From the NCBI GenBank assembly GCA_016195985.1, contig JACPYP010000012.1:140027-204026 (forward strand): a DNA stretch of 64,000 bases. The letters run 5' to 3'. This stretch comes from Acidobacteriota bacterium (lineage in GTDB: Bacteria > Acidobacteriota > Holophagae > Holophagales > Holophagaceae). How positions within the stretch are numbered: position 1 is the first letter of the stretch; each line of letters starts with the position of its first letter. The translations under genes were made by a program, and so were the position numbers. Below the pieces are notes generated by a model, which saw only the letters and a program-made list of their open reading frames with translations, was not told where the DNA came from and made no database searches. Below, piece by piece: positions 18,099 to 27,435 of the stretch.

Positions 18099-18698
18099 CT
18101 ATACGTCGGCCCAATCAGGCAATTCGTATTCCGTCTCCGGAACCCCGAGGTATTCGCGCTCGATGAAGTTGAGGTTCATCGCGTAAGTTGGGACTTCCTT
18201 CGCCAAGCGCGTGACAGCGAAACAATCTGCAGCGGATAGAAAACGCCTCACTAGATGCGCGTGATCTACAAGGTCGCGTTCGATCATCGCCCGGATGTCC
18301 GACATGTCGTTCTCGTTGAATCGCTTGAGCTTGGCAACAACTACGTCCTGAACGTCCAGGGCGAATACCTCGAACGACTTGAGGCGTTGGTTGAGGGCTT
18401 CGACAGGAATCCAATTGGGAGGGTGAGCCAAAAACGGTGTATGCCTGCTCACAATGTCGAGAAAGATTCCATGCTGGCGTGACAGGGCCGACCCCTGGCC
18501 CGCAAGCCCGTGGAGAGCCTTCGCGATATCACCGGAAACGGGATCCACACCCAGCACGTCCCCGTCCTTGGTGCCCCGCAAATAGTCCGTCTGGAGCATG
18601 AGGGCAGTGGATCCGAGGACCCGGAAAGTGATCTTTTCCTCTCCGGTCGGCCATTGCTCATCGATCGCAATAAGGAAGCTCTCAATGGGTGTCAGCAT
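18099..18698 (-). CDS. Nucleotidyltransferase-like protein, probable toxin partner
   Basis: Protein of 199 residues with nucleotidyltransferase-like features: LGSTALMLQ at 28-36 followed by RGTKDGDVL (D45 and D47), the GS...DxD arrangement of the AbiEii/DUF6036 type. The rest is mainly helical with DVQDVVVAKLKRFNENDMSD. The ATG at 18698 is preceded by GAGAG and lies 17 bases inside the XRE gene, so translation is likely coupled. Together they resemble a toxin-antitoxin or phage-defence pair in which this enzyme modifies RNA or protein. The function is inferred from architecture only. Confidence 0.65.
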   Translation of the reverse strand: MLTPIESFLIAIDEQWPTGEEKITFRVLGSTALMLQTDYLRGTKDGDVLGVDPVSGDIAKALHGLAGQGSALSRQHGIFLDIVSRHTPFLAHPPNWIPVEALNQRLKSFEVFALDVQDVVVAKLKRFNENDMSDIRAMIERDLVDHAHLVRRFLSAADCFAVTRLAKEVPTYAMNLNFIEREYLGVPETEYELPDWADV

Positions 18699-19527
18699 GG
18701 CGACTCTCACTGAGGGTATGGGCAAAATCCTGGGGTTGGAGGGTGGTGAGTATGCCCCAGTGGCGGGAGATGCTGCTGGACTTTTGACGGACCTCTTTCA
18801 CGGATTGGTTGCTGGCGAAGGATTGGTCGAGGCTGTCCTCCTCCAAGGCTCCATTAAGTCCGATCTTGGGGGGCGGAGTTTTTAGGTTTGCGGTAATCCT
18901 GTGGCGTTGGAGGACGTTTTCCGCCTTGGTGATGGCGAGGAGGAGCTTCCGGTCATTGGTGGCTTCCTTCTCGAGCCGGAATGCCTCCAAGACGTTGTCC
19001 AGAAGCCAGAGGAACCGCAAGTCGAGGTTGAGATCGCGGATTCGGGCGTAAAGCCGTGTGAAATTGATCTTGTCGATGTTCTGGAAAAGGACAGGCGCAA
19101 GGGCGGTAAGGCTCCTCGCGGGACCACCCTCGACCAGAACCTCCCGAATGACTGTCTCCACCTGTGCCAGACGTTCGCTGGGGAGAATGCTGGGGTCCTC
19201 AACGAGATTGTAGGCGCCGTGAGCAGCTAATGCCTTCTGAATCGTGCCACCCTCATCGGCAAGAGTCGGTTCAAAGACCGTCGCAGGGACGTTGAAATAC
19301 TTGAGCAGAACAATAAACTGTTCGGCTGATAGGGATGCCTTGCCGGATTCGATTTCCGATAGGTTGCTCTGGGAGACGGCTAGGACATTGGCAAGTTCTC
19401 TTTGCGTCAATCCTCGCTTCTTGCGGAGAGCCCGGACCGTATCGCCGATCTGACTCTTGGTCGGAGCATGGGCCTCAAAGAATGTTTCCTTGGCCCAATG
19501 ATGACGGAAAGTAGCGACAGGCTTCAT
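18682..19527 (-). CDS. XRE family transcriptional regulator, probable antitoxin
   Basis: 281-residue regulator with an N-terminal Cro/C1 helix-turn-helix: VRALRKKRGLTQRELANVLA then VSQSNLSEIESGKASLS (about residues 21-65). The C-terminal 200 residues are helical and unassigned. The start at 19527 is a choice; the frame is open to 19590. It is upstream of and overlaps the nucleotidyltransferase gene. A perfect inverted repeat just upstream of its promoter is the expected autoregulatory operator. The size is larger than a classic antitoxin, so it could also be a sensor-regulator of the pair. Confidence 0.8.
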   Translation of the reverse strand: MKPVATFRHHWAKETFFEAHAPTKSQIGDTVRALRKKRGLTQRELANVLAVSQSNLSEIESGKASLSAEQFIVLLKYFNVPATVFEPTLADEGGTIQKALAAHGAYNLVEDPSILPSERLAQVETVIREVLVEGGPARSLTALAPVLFQNIDKINFTRLYARIRDLNLDLRFLWLLDNVLEAFRLEKEATNDRKLLLAITKAENVLQRHRITANLKTPPPKIGLNGALEEDSLDQSFASNQSVKEVRQKSSSISRHWGILTTLQPQDFAHTLSESRHADTH

Positions 19528-19561
19528 ATGGCGTATCCGATGCGAATATCGCAGTTGCCAT

Positions 19562-19590
19562 AAATTGATCCCATCGGCATGTTCTGTCAA
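19562..19590 (-). promoter_or_regulatory. Promoter of the XRE/nucleotidyltransferase operon
   Basis: On the minus strand TTGACA (19590-19585) is a perfect -35 box, followed after 17 bases by a weak -10 (CAATTT, 19567-19562). It lies 35-63 bases upstream of the chosen start, immediately downstream of the operator palindrome. Confidence 0.6.
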
Positions 19591-19599
19591 GACCGGAAT

Positions 19600-19631
19600 C
19601 CCCTTTATGACGTAACAACGTCATAAAGGGG
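19600..19631. promoter_or_regulatory. Perfect 14-bp-arm palindrome, probable XRE operator
   Basis: CCCCTTTATGACGT (19600-19613) and its exact reverse complement (19618-19631) flank AACA. The palindrome lies 9 bases upstream of the TTGACA box. Its length and position fit autoregulation by the helix-turn-helix protein. Confidence 0.75.
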
Positions 19632-19684
19632 CAAGAAAGCAACATCTCAATTCCGGCACAAGCGATGAGAGACGCCGAAGAGGC

Positions 19685-22600
19685 TTAGGCCGGAGGGGCT
19701 TCTCCGCGGCGCCGGTCGGTGCCCAGCAGCAGGTAGAAGGCCGGCACCACGAAGAGGGTGAACAGGGTGCCGATGGAAAGGCCGGTGAAGATCACCAGGC
19801 CCATGGCCTTGCGGCCGGCGGCGCCCGCCCCGCCGGCGATCACCAGGGGGAAGACGCCCAGCACCATGGCGGCGGTGGTCATGAGGATGGGGCGCAGGCG
19901 GATGGCGGCGGCTTCGGTGATGGCGTCCAGCTTGGATTTCCCCTCGGCCTGCAGTTCGTTGGCGAACTGCACGATGAGGATGCCGTGCTTGCTGATGAGG
20001 CCCATGAGTGTCACCAGGCCCACCTGGGTGTAGATGTTGAGCGTGGCCAGGCCCAGGTTGATGAAGATCATGGCGCCGAAGAGGGCCATGGGCACGGAGA
20101 CCAGGATGATGATGGGGTCGCGCATGCTGTTGAACTGCGCGGCCAGGGCCAGGAACACGATGAGGATGGCGAAGCCCAGGGTCACGAAGAACCCGCCGGA
20201 TTCCTGCATGAACTGGCGGGACACGCCGGAGTAGTCGGCCTCGTAGCCCGTGGGGGCCGCCTCCCGGAGGGCGTTCCGCATGAAGGCGAGCACCTCCTCC
20301 TGGCTGAAGGAGGGGCCGAACACGCCGGAGATGGTGGCGGAGTTCAGCTGCTGGAAGCGCTTGATGGACTGGGGCACCACTTCGTGCTTCAGGGAGGCCA
20401 CGGTGGAAGCCGGCAGCACCGAGCCGTCCGGGGCCTTGATGTGGTAGTCCAGCACCTGGTCCGGGTTCAGGCGGGACGTCTGTAGCACCTGGGGAATCAC
20501 CCGGTAGGAGCGGCCGGCGATGGAGAAGTAGTTCACGTAGCCGCCGCCCAGCGCGCCGCCCAGCGCGTCGCCCACGTCCTGCTGGGTGAGGCCCAGGGAG
20601 GCGATCATGTCGCGGTCCAGCACGAGGGTGGACTGGGGCTTGTCGATCTTCAGATCCGAGTCCACGAAGAAGAACATGCCGCTGGCCTGCGCCTTGTCCA
20701 CCATGGCCTTGGCCACCTCGTTGAGGCGGGCGAAAGGCTCGGTGGTCTTGATGACGAATTCCACGGGAAGCCCTGTGGCTCCGGGCAGGGAGGGGGGCTG
20801 GAAGACCGCCACGCGGGCCCCGGCGATGCCGCCCCAGGTGGTCTGCAGCTCCTCGGCGATCTGGTCGGCGCTGCGCTTGCGCTGGTCCCAGGGCACGGTG
20901 ATCACACCGCCGAAGGCGGAGCCGGCATTGGTGAACTGGAACATCTGGCCGAATTCAGGCAGTTTCTTCCCGCCCTCGAAGGCCTGGTCCGCGTAAGCCT
21001 GCATCTGCTGGACGGTGGCCGTGGGCGGGCCCTGGATCTGGCACATGATGAAGCCTTGATCCTCCTGAGGGGCCAGTTCGGATTTGGAGGAACGGAACAG
21101 GTAGACCGTGCCGCCCAGCAGCAGCAGGCCCATCGCCACGATGACCAGGTGGGTGCGGAGGGCGCTGCGGAGGATCCGCAGGTAGTGCCCGTGGAACCAC
21201 TCGAACTGGCCATCGATGAATCGCACGAAGGCCCCGCTGTCCTGCTCCTTCTTGAAGAACTTCCCGCACATCATGGGCGAAAGCGTGAGGGCCACCACGC
21301 CGGACACGGCGACGGCCCCGGCCAGGGTGAAGGCGAACTCGGTGAAGAGGCTGCCCGTGAGCCCGCCCTGGAAGCCGATGGGCACGTAGACTGCCACCAG
21401 CACCACGGTCATGGCGAGGATGGGGCCGCCCAGCTCGCGGGCCGCCTGGATGGCGGCTTCCACGGGTGTCTTGCCCTCCCGCATGTGGCGGTCGGCGTTC
21501 TCCACCACGATGATGGCGTCGTCTACCACCAGGCCGATGGCCAGCACCAGGGCCAGCAGGGTGAGCAGGTTGATGGAGTAGCCCAGGGCCAGCATCACGA
21601 AGAAGGTGCCCACCAGGGAGAGGGGCATGGCGATCACGGGCACCGCCACGGCCCGGAAGGTGCCGAGGAAGAGGAAGATCACCACGGTGACGATGACCAG
21701 CGCCTCCAGCAAGGTCGTCACCACCTCGGAGATGGAGGTGTTGATGAAGTTGGTGGCGTCATAGACGATGTCGCCCGTGAGGCCCGTGGGCAGCTGCTTC
21801 TGGATCTCGGGGAAGCCCTGGCGCACGCGCTTGGCCACCTCGAGGATATTGGCTTCCGGGGCCACCTTGATGCCGATGAAGACGGACTTCCGTCCGTTGA
21901 AGGAGACCTGGAACGAGTAATCGTCGGCCCCCAGCACCACGTTGGCCACGTCCTCCAGCCGCACGATGGCCCCGCCGCTCTGGCGGATGGCCAGGCGCCG
22001 GAATTCCTCGACGGTGTGCAGGCCTGTGGAGGCGGTGAGGTCCACCGTCACCATCTGGCCTTTGGTGGAGCCCAAGGCGGAAAGGAAGTTGTTGTTCTGA
22101 AGGGCCTGAGTCACGTCGGTGGCGGTGATGCCGTGGGCCGCCATGCGGCGGGGATCCAGCCAGGCGCGCAGCGCGAACTGGCGGGCGCCGAGGATCTCCG
22201 CGGTCTGCACGCCGGGCACCGAATCCAGCCGGGGCTTCACCACCCGCTCCAGGTAGTCGGTGATGTTGTTGGTGGGCAGCACGTCGCTGTAGAAGCCCAT
22301 GTACATCGCGTCGGTGTTGTCACCCATCTGCACGGTGATGACCGGCTGCTGTGCCTGGGGCGGCAGCTGGTTCTTCACGGCGTTCACGCGGGTGGTGATC
22401 TCCGTCAGGGCCTTGTTGGAGCTGTAGTTGAGGCGCAGCGTCGCCGTGATGGTGGAGAGGCTGTTCTGGCTGGAGGACGAGAGGTAGTCGATGCCCTGGG
22501 CCTGGGCGATGGAGGATTCCAGGGGCTGCGTGATGAAACCGCCCACCGTGTCCGCGTCCGCGCCGTAGTAGGCGGTGGTGATGGTCACCACGGCGTGTTC

Positions 22601-22720
22601 GGTTTTCGGGTACTGGTTCACCGGCAGGTTGAAGATGGAGCGCAGGCCCAGCACGAGGATGAACAGGCTCACCACCGTCGCTACGACGGGCTTGCGAATG
22701 AAGACATCCGTGAACGTCAT
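19685..22720 (-). CDS. RND efflux transporter, inner-membrane permease
   Basis: AcrB/MexB-type permease of 1011 residues, a proton-driven exporter of drugs or other amphiphiles. The start MTFTDVFIRKPVVATVVSLF and the second TM hairpin are typical. GLVVDDAIIVVENADRH carries the paired aspartates of TM4 used for proton transfer, and the two periplasmic porter regions and 12 TM segments are in the expected order. GAGGAAGG precedes the ATG. The adaptor gene ends 7 bases upstream of this start, so the two form an operon. No TolC-like outer-membrane gene is in the operon, so a shared channel must be used. Confidence 0.95.
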   Translation of the reverse strand: MTFTDVFIRKPVVATVVSLFILVLGLRSIFNLPVNQYPKTEHAVVTITTAYYGADADTVGGFITQPLESSIAQAQGIDYLSSSSQNSLSTITATLRLNYSSNKALTEITTRVNAVKNQLPPQAQQPVITVQMGDNTDAMYMGFYSDVLPTNNITDYLERVVKPRLDSVPGVQTAEILGARQFALRAWLDPRRMAAHGITATDVTQALQNNNFLSALGSTKGQMVTVDLTASTGLHTVEEFRRLAIRQSGGAIVRLEDVANVVLGADDYSFQVSFNGRKSVFIGIKVAPEANILEVAKRVRQGFPEIQKQLPTGLTGDIVYDATNFINTSISEVVTTLLEALVIVTVVIFLFLGTFRAVAVPVIAMPLSLVGTFFVMLALGYSINLLTLLALVLAIGLVVDDAIIVVENADRHMREGKTPVEAAIQAARELGGPILAMTVVLVAVYVPIGFQGGLTGSLFTEFAFTLAGAVAVSGVVALTLSPMMCGKFFKKEQDSGAFVRFIDGQFEWFHGHYLRILRSALRTHLVIVAMGLLLLGGTVYLFRSSKSELAPQEDQGFIMCQIQGPPTATVQQMQAYADQAFEGGKKLPEFGQMFQFTNAGSAFGGVITVPWDQRKRSADQIAEELQTTWGGIAGARVAVFQPPSLPGATGLPVEFVIKTTEPFARLNEVAKAMVDKAQASGMFFFVDSDLKIDKPQSTLVLDRDMIASLGLTQQDVGDALGGALGGGYVNYFSIAGRSYRVIPQVLQTSRLNPDQVLDYHIKAPDGSVLPASTVASLKHEVVPQSIKRFQQLNSATISGVFGPSFSQEEVLAFMRNALREAAPTGYEADYSGVSRQFMQESGGFFVTLGFAILIVFLALAAQFNSMRDPIIILVSVPMALFGAMIFINLGLATLNIYTQVGLVTLMGLISKHGILIVQFANELQAEGKSKLDAITEAAAIRLRPILMTTAAMVLGVFPLVIAGGAGAAGRKAMGLVIFTGLSIGTLFTLFVVPAFYLLLGTDRRRGEAPPA

Positions 22721-22727
22721 GCCTTCC

Positions 22728-23894
22728 TCACTGTTCCTGGGGCGTGGGGCGCGGGTCGTTGGCGGGCTGCACCCGGTTGTCCACTTTCAGGGGCGTGCCG
22801 TTGCGAAGCTTCAGGGCCCCGCTGGTCACCACCTGGTCGCCGGCATTCAGGCCCTTGAGGATGGCCACCTGGTCGCCGCGGGTGCCGCCGGTGGTCACGA
22901 ACACCTGCTGGGCCTTGAGGCCCGAGGCGCCCTCGGACTTGGCCACGTACACCACGGCGCCGTAGGGGTTGTATGTGACCGCGGCCTGGGGCAGGGTGAG
23001 GGCCTTGGTGGCGCCGCCCACGCTCAGGCTGGCGTTGCCGAACATGCCTGGAAGCAGCGTCCGGCCTGGATTGGCAAAGACGGCTTCCACCTGCACGTTC
23101 CGGGTGTTCAGGTCCACCTTGGGATTCACGGTGGACACCTTGCCGGCGAAGGTTTTGCCCGGGAACGCGTCCAGGGCCAGGTCCACCCGCTGGCCGGGCC
23201 GCACGGTGCCTGCCTCGCGCTGGGGGAGGAAGAAATCCAGGTAGACCTGGTCGAGCTTCTGCAGGGTGACCACGCCCACGCCGGCGTTGAGATAGGCGCC
23301 GGGGCTGGTGTTCACGATGCCCACGCGGCCCGCGAAGGGCGCCACCAGATGCTTCTTGGCGACCAGGGCCAGCTGGGATTGAGCGGCGGCTTCCTTGGCC
23401 TTGAAGTCGGCTTCGGCGGCCTCGAAATCCGCGGGGCTGATGGTCTTGGCTTCGAACTGCTCCCTGGCCCGGCGCAGGGTGGCCTTGGCCAGCGCCGCGG
23501 CGGCCTGGAACTGGCGCAGCTGGGCCGTCTCCGTTTCGTCGTTGAGGCTCACCAGCGCTTGGCCCTCGCGGACCTCCGCTCCTGGCGTCACCTCGATGCG
23601 GGTGACCACGCCCGGCACTTCGAAGGCCAGATCGGCGCCCTGCCGCGCCCGGAGGGTGCCCACGGCCTGGAGGCTGGGCTCCCAAGTTTCCTCTTTGGCC
23701 GGTGCCAGGGCGACGGTCTGGGGCGGCTCGCCTCCGCCGGCCATGGCCCTGCCGATCATGATTCCCTTGAAGACGTTGAACCCGACCAGCAGCCCAAGGA
23801 ACAGCCCCACGGCCAGGAGCATGATGATCATGCGCCGGCGGGTGCTGGGCGGCGTGGCGCTGGTTTCATCCATGGGTTGCTCCCTGTCAATCAT
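22728..23894 (-). CDS. RND efflux periplasmic adaptor (HlyD/MFP family)
   Basis: Membrane fusion protein of 388 residues linking the RND permease to an outer-membrane channel. One N-terminal TM anchor (RMIIMLLAVGLFLGLLVGFN) is followed by the lipoyl half motif (TPGAEVREGQALVSLND), a short hairpin rich in Ala/Gln/Glu, the second lipoyl half (VAPFAGRVGIVNTSPGAYL) and a beta-barrel domain ending with GLNAGDQVVTSGALKL. The start at 23894 has AGGAGA upstream; MDETS at about 23873 is an alternative with its own GGGAG. Confidence 0.93.
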   Translation of the reverse strand: MIDREQPMDETSATPPSTRRRMIIMLLAVGLFLGLLVGFNVFKGIMIGRAMAGGGEPPQTVALAPAKEETWEPSLQAVGTLRARQGADLAFEVPGVVTRIEVTPGAEVREGQALVSLNDETETAQLRQFQAAAALAKATLRRAREQFEAKTISPADFEAAEADFKAKEAAAQSQLALVAKKHLVAPFAGRVGIVNTSPGAYLNAGVGVVTLQKLDQVYLDFFLPQREAGTVRPGQRVDLALDAFPGKTFAGKVSTVNPKVDLNTRNVQVEAVFANPGRTLLPGMFGNASLSVGGATKALTLPQAAVTYNPYGAVVYVAKSEGASGLKAQQVFVTTGGTRGDQVAILKGLNAGDQVVTSGALKLRNGTPLKVDNRVQPANDPRPTPQEQ

Positions 23895-24007
23895 CCGGAT
23901 CTCCTGCCTGAACCCCGATCGCGGCGGTTCGAACAAGGTAGTAGATTCTGTCCGCTGGAGGAATGGATTCATCACGGGGCCTGTCCCCGGCTGGTACTCT
24001 GGAAGGC

Positions 24008-25852
24008 ATGGCTCTCGAACTTCTTGCGCCCGCCAAGAACGCGGATCAGGGTGTCCTCGCGCTGCGCTGCGGGGCGGATGCGGTGTACATGGGCGGGCCG
24101 CAGTTCGGCGCCCGGCAGGCGGCGGGAAACGAGCTGAAGGATTTCGAGCGGCTCACTCAGGAGGCGCGCCTCTGGGGAGCCAAGGTCTTTGCGACCCTCA
24201 ACACCATCCTCTTCGACGGCGAGCTGGAGGCCGCGCGACGCCAGGCCTGGGCGCTGCACGAGGCCGGCGTGGACGCCCTCATCCTCCAGGACATGGCTTT
24301 CCTGGAGATGGACCTGCCGCCCATTCCCATCCACGCGAGCACGCAGGCCGTGTGCGACAGTCCGCAGAAGGTGGCCTTCCTGGCCAGCGCGGGCTTCAGC
24401 CGGGCCATCCTCGCGCGGGAGGTGAGCCTGGATGACATCCGCGCCATCCGCGCCGCCTCGGACATCGAGCTGGAGGCCTTCGTGTTCGGGGCCCTCTGCG
24501 TGGGCGAGAGCGGGCGGTGCTACCTGAGCGGCGCCATCTGCGACCGCAGCGGCAACCGCGGGGAATGCGCCCAGCCCTGCCGCGCGCCATGGAACCTGGT
24601 GGATGCGGCCAACCATGTGCTGGTGCGGGAGAAGCACCTGCTGAACATCCGGGATCTGGACCTTTCGGATCACCTGGAGGCCATGGCGGATGCGGGCATC
24701 CAGAGTTTCAAGATCGAAGGGCGGCTCAAGGACGCGGACTACGTGAAGAACGTCGTCAGCCAGGTGCGCCGGAAGCTGGATGCCCTCCTGCATCGGCGCC
24801 CGGAGCTGGGGCGGGCCTCTCTGGGCGCCGTCACTCACGCTTTCACGCCCGATCCCACGAAGACCTTCCAGCGTGGCCTGTCCACCTACCGCATCGACGG
24901 GGAACGTCAGCGCATGGGCAACCTGGAATCCGGAAAGCACCTGGGCGAATGCATCGGCGAGGTGCTTTCCGTCCAGGGGGACCGGCTGGTGCTGGACGCC
25001 ACGGAGGGCCTGCATCCGGGGGACGGCCTGGCCTTCGTGGATGGCGCCGAGGTGGCGGGCACGGTGATCAACGCCGTGGAGCCCCGCCAGCTGTTCGTGC
25101 AGGATCCCTCCCGCATCAAGGCCGGCACCCGGCTTCACCGGAACCTGGATCTCCAGTGGTTGAAGGCCCTGCGCAGCGCCAAGGTGGAGCGCCGCATTCC
25201 GGTGGACGCGGCGCTGACGTTTCCGGAAGGGGCCGTGCGCCTGCGCCTGGAAGACGCCAGTGGCTTCGCGGGAGAGGCCCTGGCCCGCGGGGATTTCGGC
25301 CCGGCGCGGGATGCGGAGGCCTCGTCCAAAGCCATCCTCGAATCCCTGGGGCGCCTGGGGAACACCCCCTTCGAACTGGCGGACCTGCGGGTGGCCGAAG
25401 CCCGCTTCGTGCCCGTCAGCGTGCTCAACGCCCTTCGCCGCGACGCGGCGGCGGCCCTGGAATCCCTGCGCCGGGCCCCGCGGGCGCGGGAGCCGCGCCG
25501 GGCGCCCGCCCCGAAGCTGAACCCCCTGCCGGCGCGGGGCCTGGACTACTCGTGGAACATCGCCAACCGCGCCGCCCGGGCTTTCTACGAGCGCGCCGGG
25601 GGTGAGGTGCTGGAACCCGCCGCGGAACTGCAGGACAGCCTCGACGGCCGCGTGGTGATGACCACGCGCCACTGTGTGAAATACGAACTGGGCTGGTGCC
25701 ATGTGCACGACAACCCCGAGCCCTGGGCGCGCATCCCGGAACCTCAAGGGTCCGTTTTCCTGGAGAACGGGTCCACCCGCCTGGAATGCCGCTTCGACTG
25801 CGCGCGCTGCAGGATGGAGTTGGTGCTTCACGAAGCGAGGGAGCAGGGGTGA
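24008..25852 (+). CDS. U32 family protein, RlhA/YdcP-like
   Basis: 614-residue U32 protein. The family start (MALELLAPAKNADQGV) and the Cys-rich signature (EAFVFGALCVGESGRCYLSG, then CDRSGNRGECAQPCR) are present, with four or more cysteines able to hold an Fe-S cluster. EGRLKDADYVKNVV is also typical. The long C-terminal part fits the DUF3656 extension of RlhA, which in E. coli is involved in 23S rRNA cytidine hydroxylation. Despite the name, most U32 proteins studied act in RNA or quinone hydroxylation rather than proteolysis. The chosen ATG has GGAAGG very close; the frame is open to 23963. The gene overlaps the flavoprotein gene by GTGA. Confidence 0.88.
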   Translation: MALELLAPAKNADQGVLALRCGADAVYMGGPQFGARQAAGNELKDFERLTQEARLWGAKVFATLNTILFDGELEAARRQAWALHEAGVDALILQDMAFLEMDLPPIPIHASTQAVCDSPQKVAFLASAGFSRAILAREVSLDDIRAIRAASDIELEAFVFGALCVGESGRCYLSGAICDRSGNRGECAQPCRAPWNLVDAANHVLVREKHLLNIRDLDLSDHLEAMADAGIQSFKIEGRLKDADYVKNVVSQVRRKLDALLHRRPELGRASLGAVTHAFTPDPTKTFQRGLSTYRIDGERQRMGNLESGKHLGECIGEVLSVQGDRLVLDATEGLHPGDGLAFVDGAEVAGTVINAVEPRQLFVQDPSRIKAGTRLHRNLDLQWLKALRSAKVERRIPVDAALTFPEGAVRLRLEDASGFAGEALARGDFGPARDAEASSKAILESLGRLGNTPFELADLRVAEARFVPVSVLNALRRDAAAALESLRRAPRAREPRRAPAPKLNPLPARGLDYSWNIANRAARAFYERAGGEVLEPAAELQDSLDGRVVMTTRHCVKYELGWCHVHDNPEPWARIPEPQGSVFLENGSTRLECRFDCARCRMELVLHEAREQG

Positions 25853-27213
25853 GGACGGCCGAGGGTGCCGGTGCCTCGCTGCGGGGGCCCTGGGATGTGG
25901 TGGTGGTGGGCGCGGGGCCCGCGGGGCTGCTGGCTGCGGGAAGGGCGGCCATGCTGGGCTCCCGGGTGCTGCTGCTGGAGAAGATGGGGCAACCGGCCCG
26001 CAAGCTGCGCATCACGGGAAAGGGGCGGGCGAACGTCACCAACATGAAGCCCCTGGAAGCCCACCTCCAGGAGATCCACCCGGAGCCGAGGTTCCTGCGC
26101 CAGGCCTTCGGCGCCTTCTTCCACCACGACCTGGTGGCCCTGCTGGAGGCCCAGGGCGTGGCCACCAAGGTCGAGCGCGACGACCGCGTGTTCCCCGCCA
26201 GCGACCAGGCCTGGGACGTGGCGGATGCCCTGGTCGCCTGGGCGCGGAGCCAGGGGGTCGAGCTGGTCCAGCAGGCCCGCGTCGAAGGCCTGGTGATCGC
26301 GGGCGGCGCCTTCTCCGGCCTGCGGCTGGCGCGACGGGCCGCGGGGCCTCCCCAAACCATCGAAGCGCGCTGCGGCATCCTCGCCACCGGAGGGCAGTCC
26401 TACCCGGGCACCGGCTCCACCGGCGACGGCTTCCGTTTCGCCGAGGCCACGGGACACCGGGTCGAAACCCCGCGGCCCTCCCTGGTGAGGATCGAGACGA
26501 GTCCGGCCCTCGCGAGCGCCCAGGGGCTGGTGCTCAAGAACGTGCGGCTGACCCTGTGGATCGACGGAAAGAAGCAGGGCAGCGAGTTCGGGGAGGCCGA
26601 ATGCACGGCCAAGGGCCTCGCCGGGGCCACCGTACTCCGTCTGAGCCGAAGGATCGTCGACGCCAGGCTCGCGGGCCGAAAGGTGGAGGTGGCCCTCGAT
26701 CTGAAGCCGGCCCTGGACCCGGCCAAGCTGGAAGCCCGCCTGAACCGGGACCTGGACGCCCACCGGGACGGGCGCTGCCAGAACCTGCTGAGATCCTTCC
26801 TGCCGCCCCAGCTCGTCCCAGGGTTCTGCCAGCAGCTGGGGCTCGGACCAGCGGATCCCATCGCGCGGATCCAGGGGCCCAAGCGGAAGAAACTCTTGAG
26901 CCTGCTGAAGGACCTGCGCTTCGAGGTCTGCGGCCATGGGGGCTGGGAGGAGGCCATCATCACCGCCGGCGGCGTGTCGGTGCGGGACCTGGATCCCCGG
27001 ACCATGGCTTCGAGGAAGGTCGAGAACCTCTATTTCGCCGGCGAAGTGATCGACCTGGACGCCAACACTGGCGGCTTCAACCTCCAGATCGCCTTCTCCA
27101 CGGGCTGGCTGGCGGGAGAATCGGCCTCTGGGAAAGCCCTCGAACAGGCCTCAAGCGCGCTTACGGAGCCTGGCCACTTCGCGCTTGGTCCAATCCAGGA
27201 TGAACCGGAATAG
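25849..27213 (+). CDS. BaiN/HI0933-like flavoprotein
   Basis: NAD(P)/FAD-dependent oxidoreductase, 454 residues. The dinucleotide motif VVVGAGPAGLLAAG is at 17-30, followed by LRITGKGRANVTN typical of the HI0933 family and, near the C-terminus, FAGEVIDLDANTGGFNLQIA, which closes the FAD site. GTG at 25849 is used; it overlaps the stop of the U32 gene (GTGA) and has GGGAG upstream. The physiological substrate of these proteins is mostly unknown. The last 63 bases overlap, tail to tail, with the chorismate mutase gene. Confidence 0.92.
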   Translation: MRTAEGAGASLRGPWDVVVVGAGPAGLLAAGRAAMLGSRVLLLEKMGQPARKLRITGKGRANVTNMKPLEAHLQEIHPEPRFLRQAFGAFFHHDLVALLEAQGVATKVERDDRVFPASDQAWDVADALVAWARSQGVELVQQARVEGLVIAGGAFSGLRLARRAAGPPQTIEARCGILATGGQSYPGTGSTGDGFRFAEATGHRVETPRPSLVRIETSPALASAQGLVLKNVRLTLWIDGKKQGSEFGEAECTAKGLAGATVLRLSRRIVDARLAGRKVEVALDLKPALDPAKLEARLNRDLDAHRDGRCQNLLRSFLPPQLVPGFCQQLGLGPADPIARIQGPKRKKLLSLLKDLRFEVCGHGGWEEAIITAGGVSVRDLDPRTMASRKVENLYFAGEVIDLDANTGGFNLQIAFSTGWLAGESASGKALEQASSALTEPGHFALGPIQDEPE

Positions 27214-27435
27214 CTCGGCCAGGCCTTCTTCGGACAGCGGCCCCGGGTTGGCTTGATTCAGCCGGGCGATGAGACGGTCCTCCTGGGCGGCGTCATGGAA
27301 GCTGAGCCCCCGGGCGGCCTTGTGGGTTCTGAGGCGTTCAACCAGCCGGATCCGGCTGTTCAGGGCCTCCAGAATCTGCCGGTCGAGGCTGGCGATCTGT
27401 TCGCGGCAGGACTGGATGATGGGATCTTCGCTCAA
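27151..27435 (-). CDS. Chorismate mutase, AroQ type
   Basis: 94-residue all-helical chorismate mutase converting chorismate to prephenate for Phe/Tyr synthesis. Taking the TTG at 27435 as Met1 gives R11, R28, K39, D48 and E52, the same positions as the active-site residues known from the E. coli enzyme, which supports this start. AAGGAGG lies 8 bases upstream. The TTG overlaps the stop of the penicillin-binding protein gene (TTGA), so translation is probably coupled. There is no signal peptide, so the enzyme is cytoplasmic. Pairing with a cell-wall enzyme has no obvious metabolic sense. Confidence 0.9.
   Translation of the reverse strand: MSEDPIIQSCREQIASLDRQILEALNSRIRLVERLRTHKAARGLSFHDAAQEDRLIARLNQANPGPLSEEGLAELFRFILDWTKREVARLRKRA

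Noticed and set aside
25696..25848. N-terminal extension of the flavoprotein
   Set aside because: The extra residues overlap the U32 gene and lack family similarity; GTG at 25849 gives the normal FAD-motif position and an overlap start.
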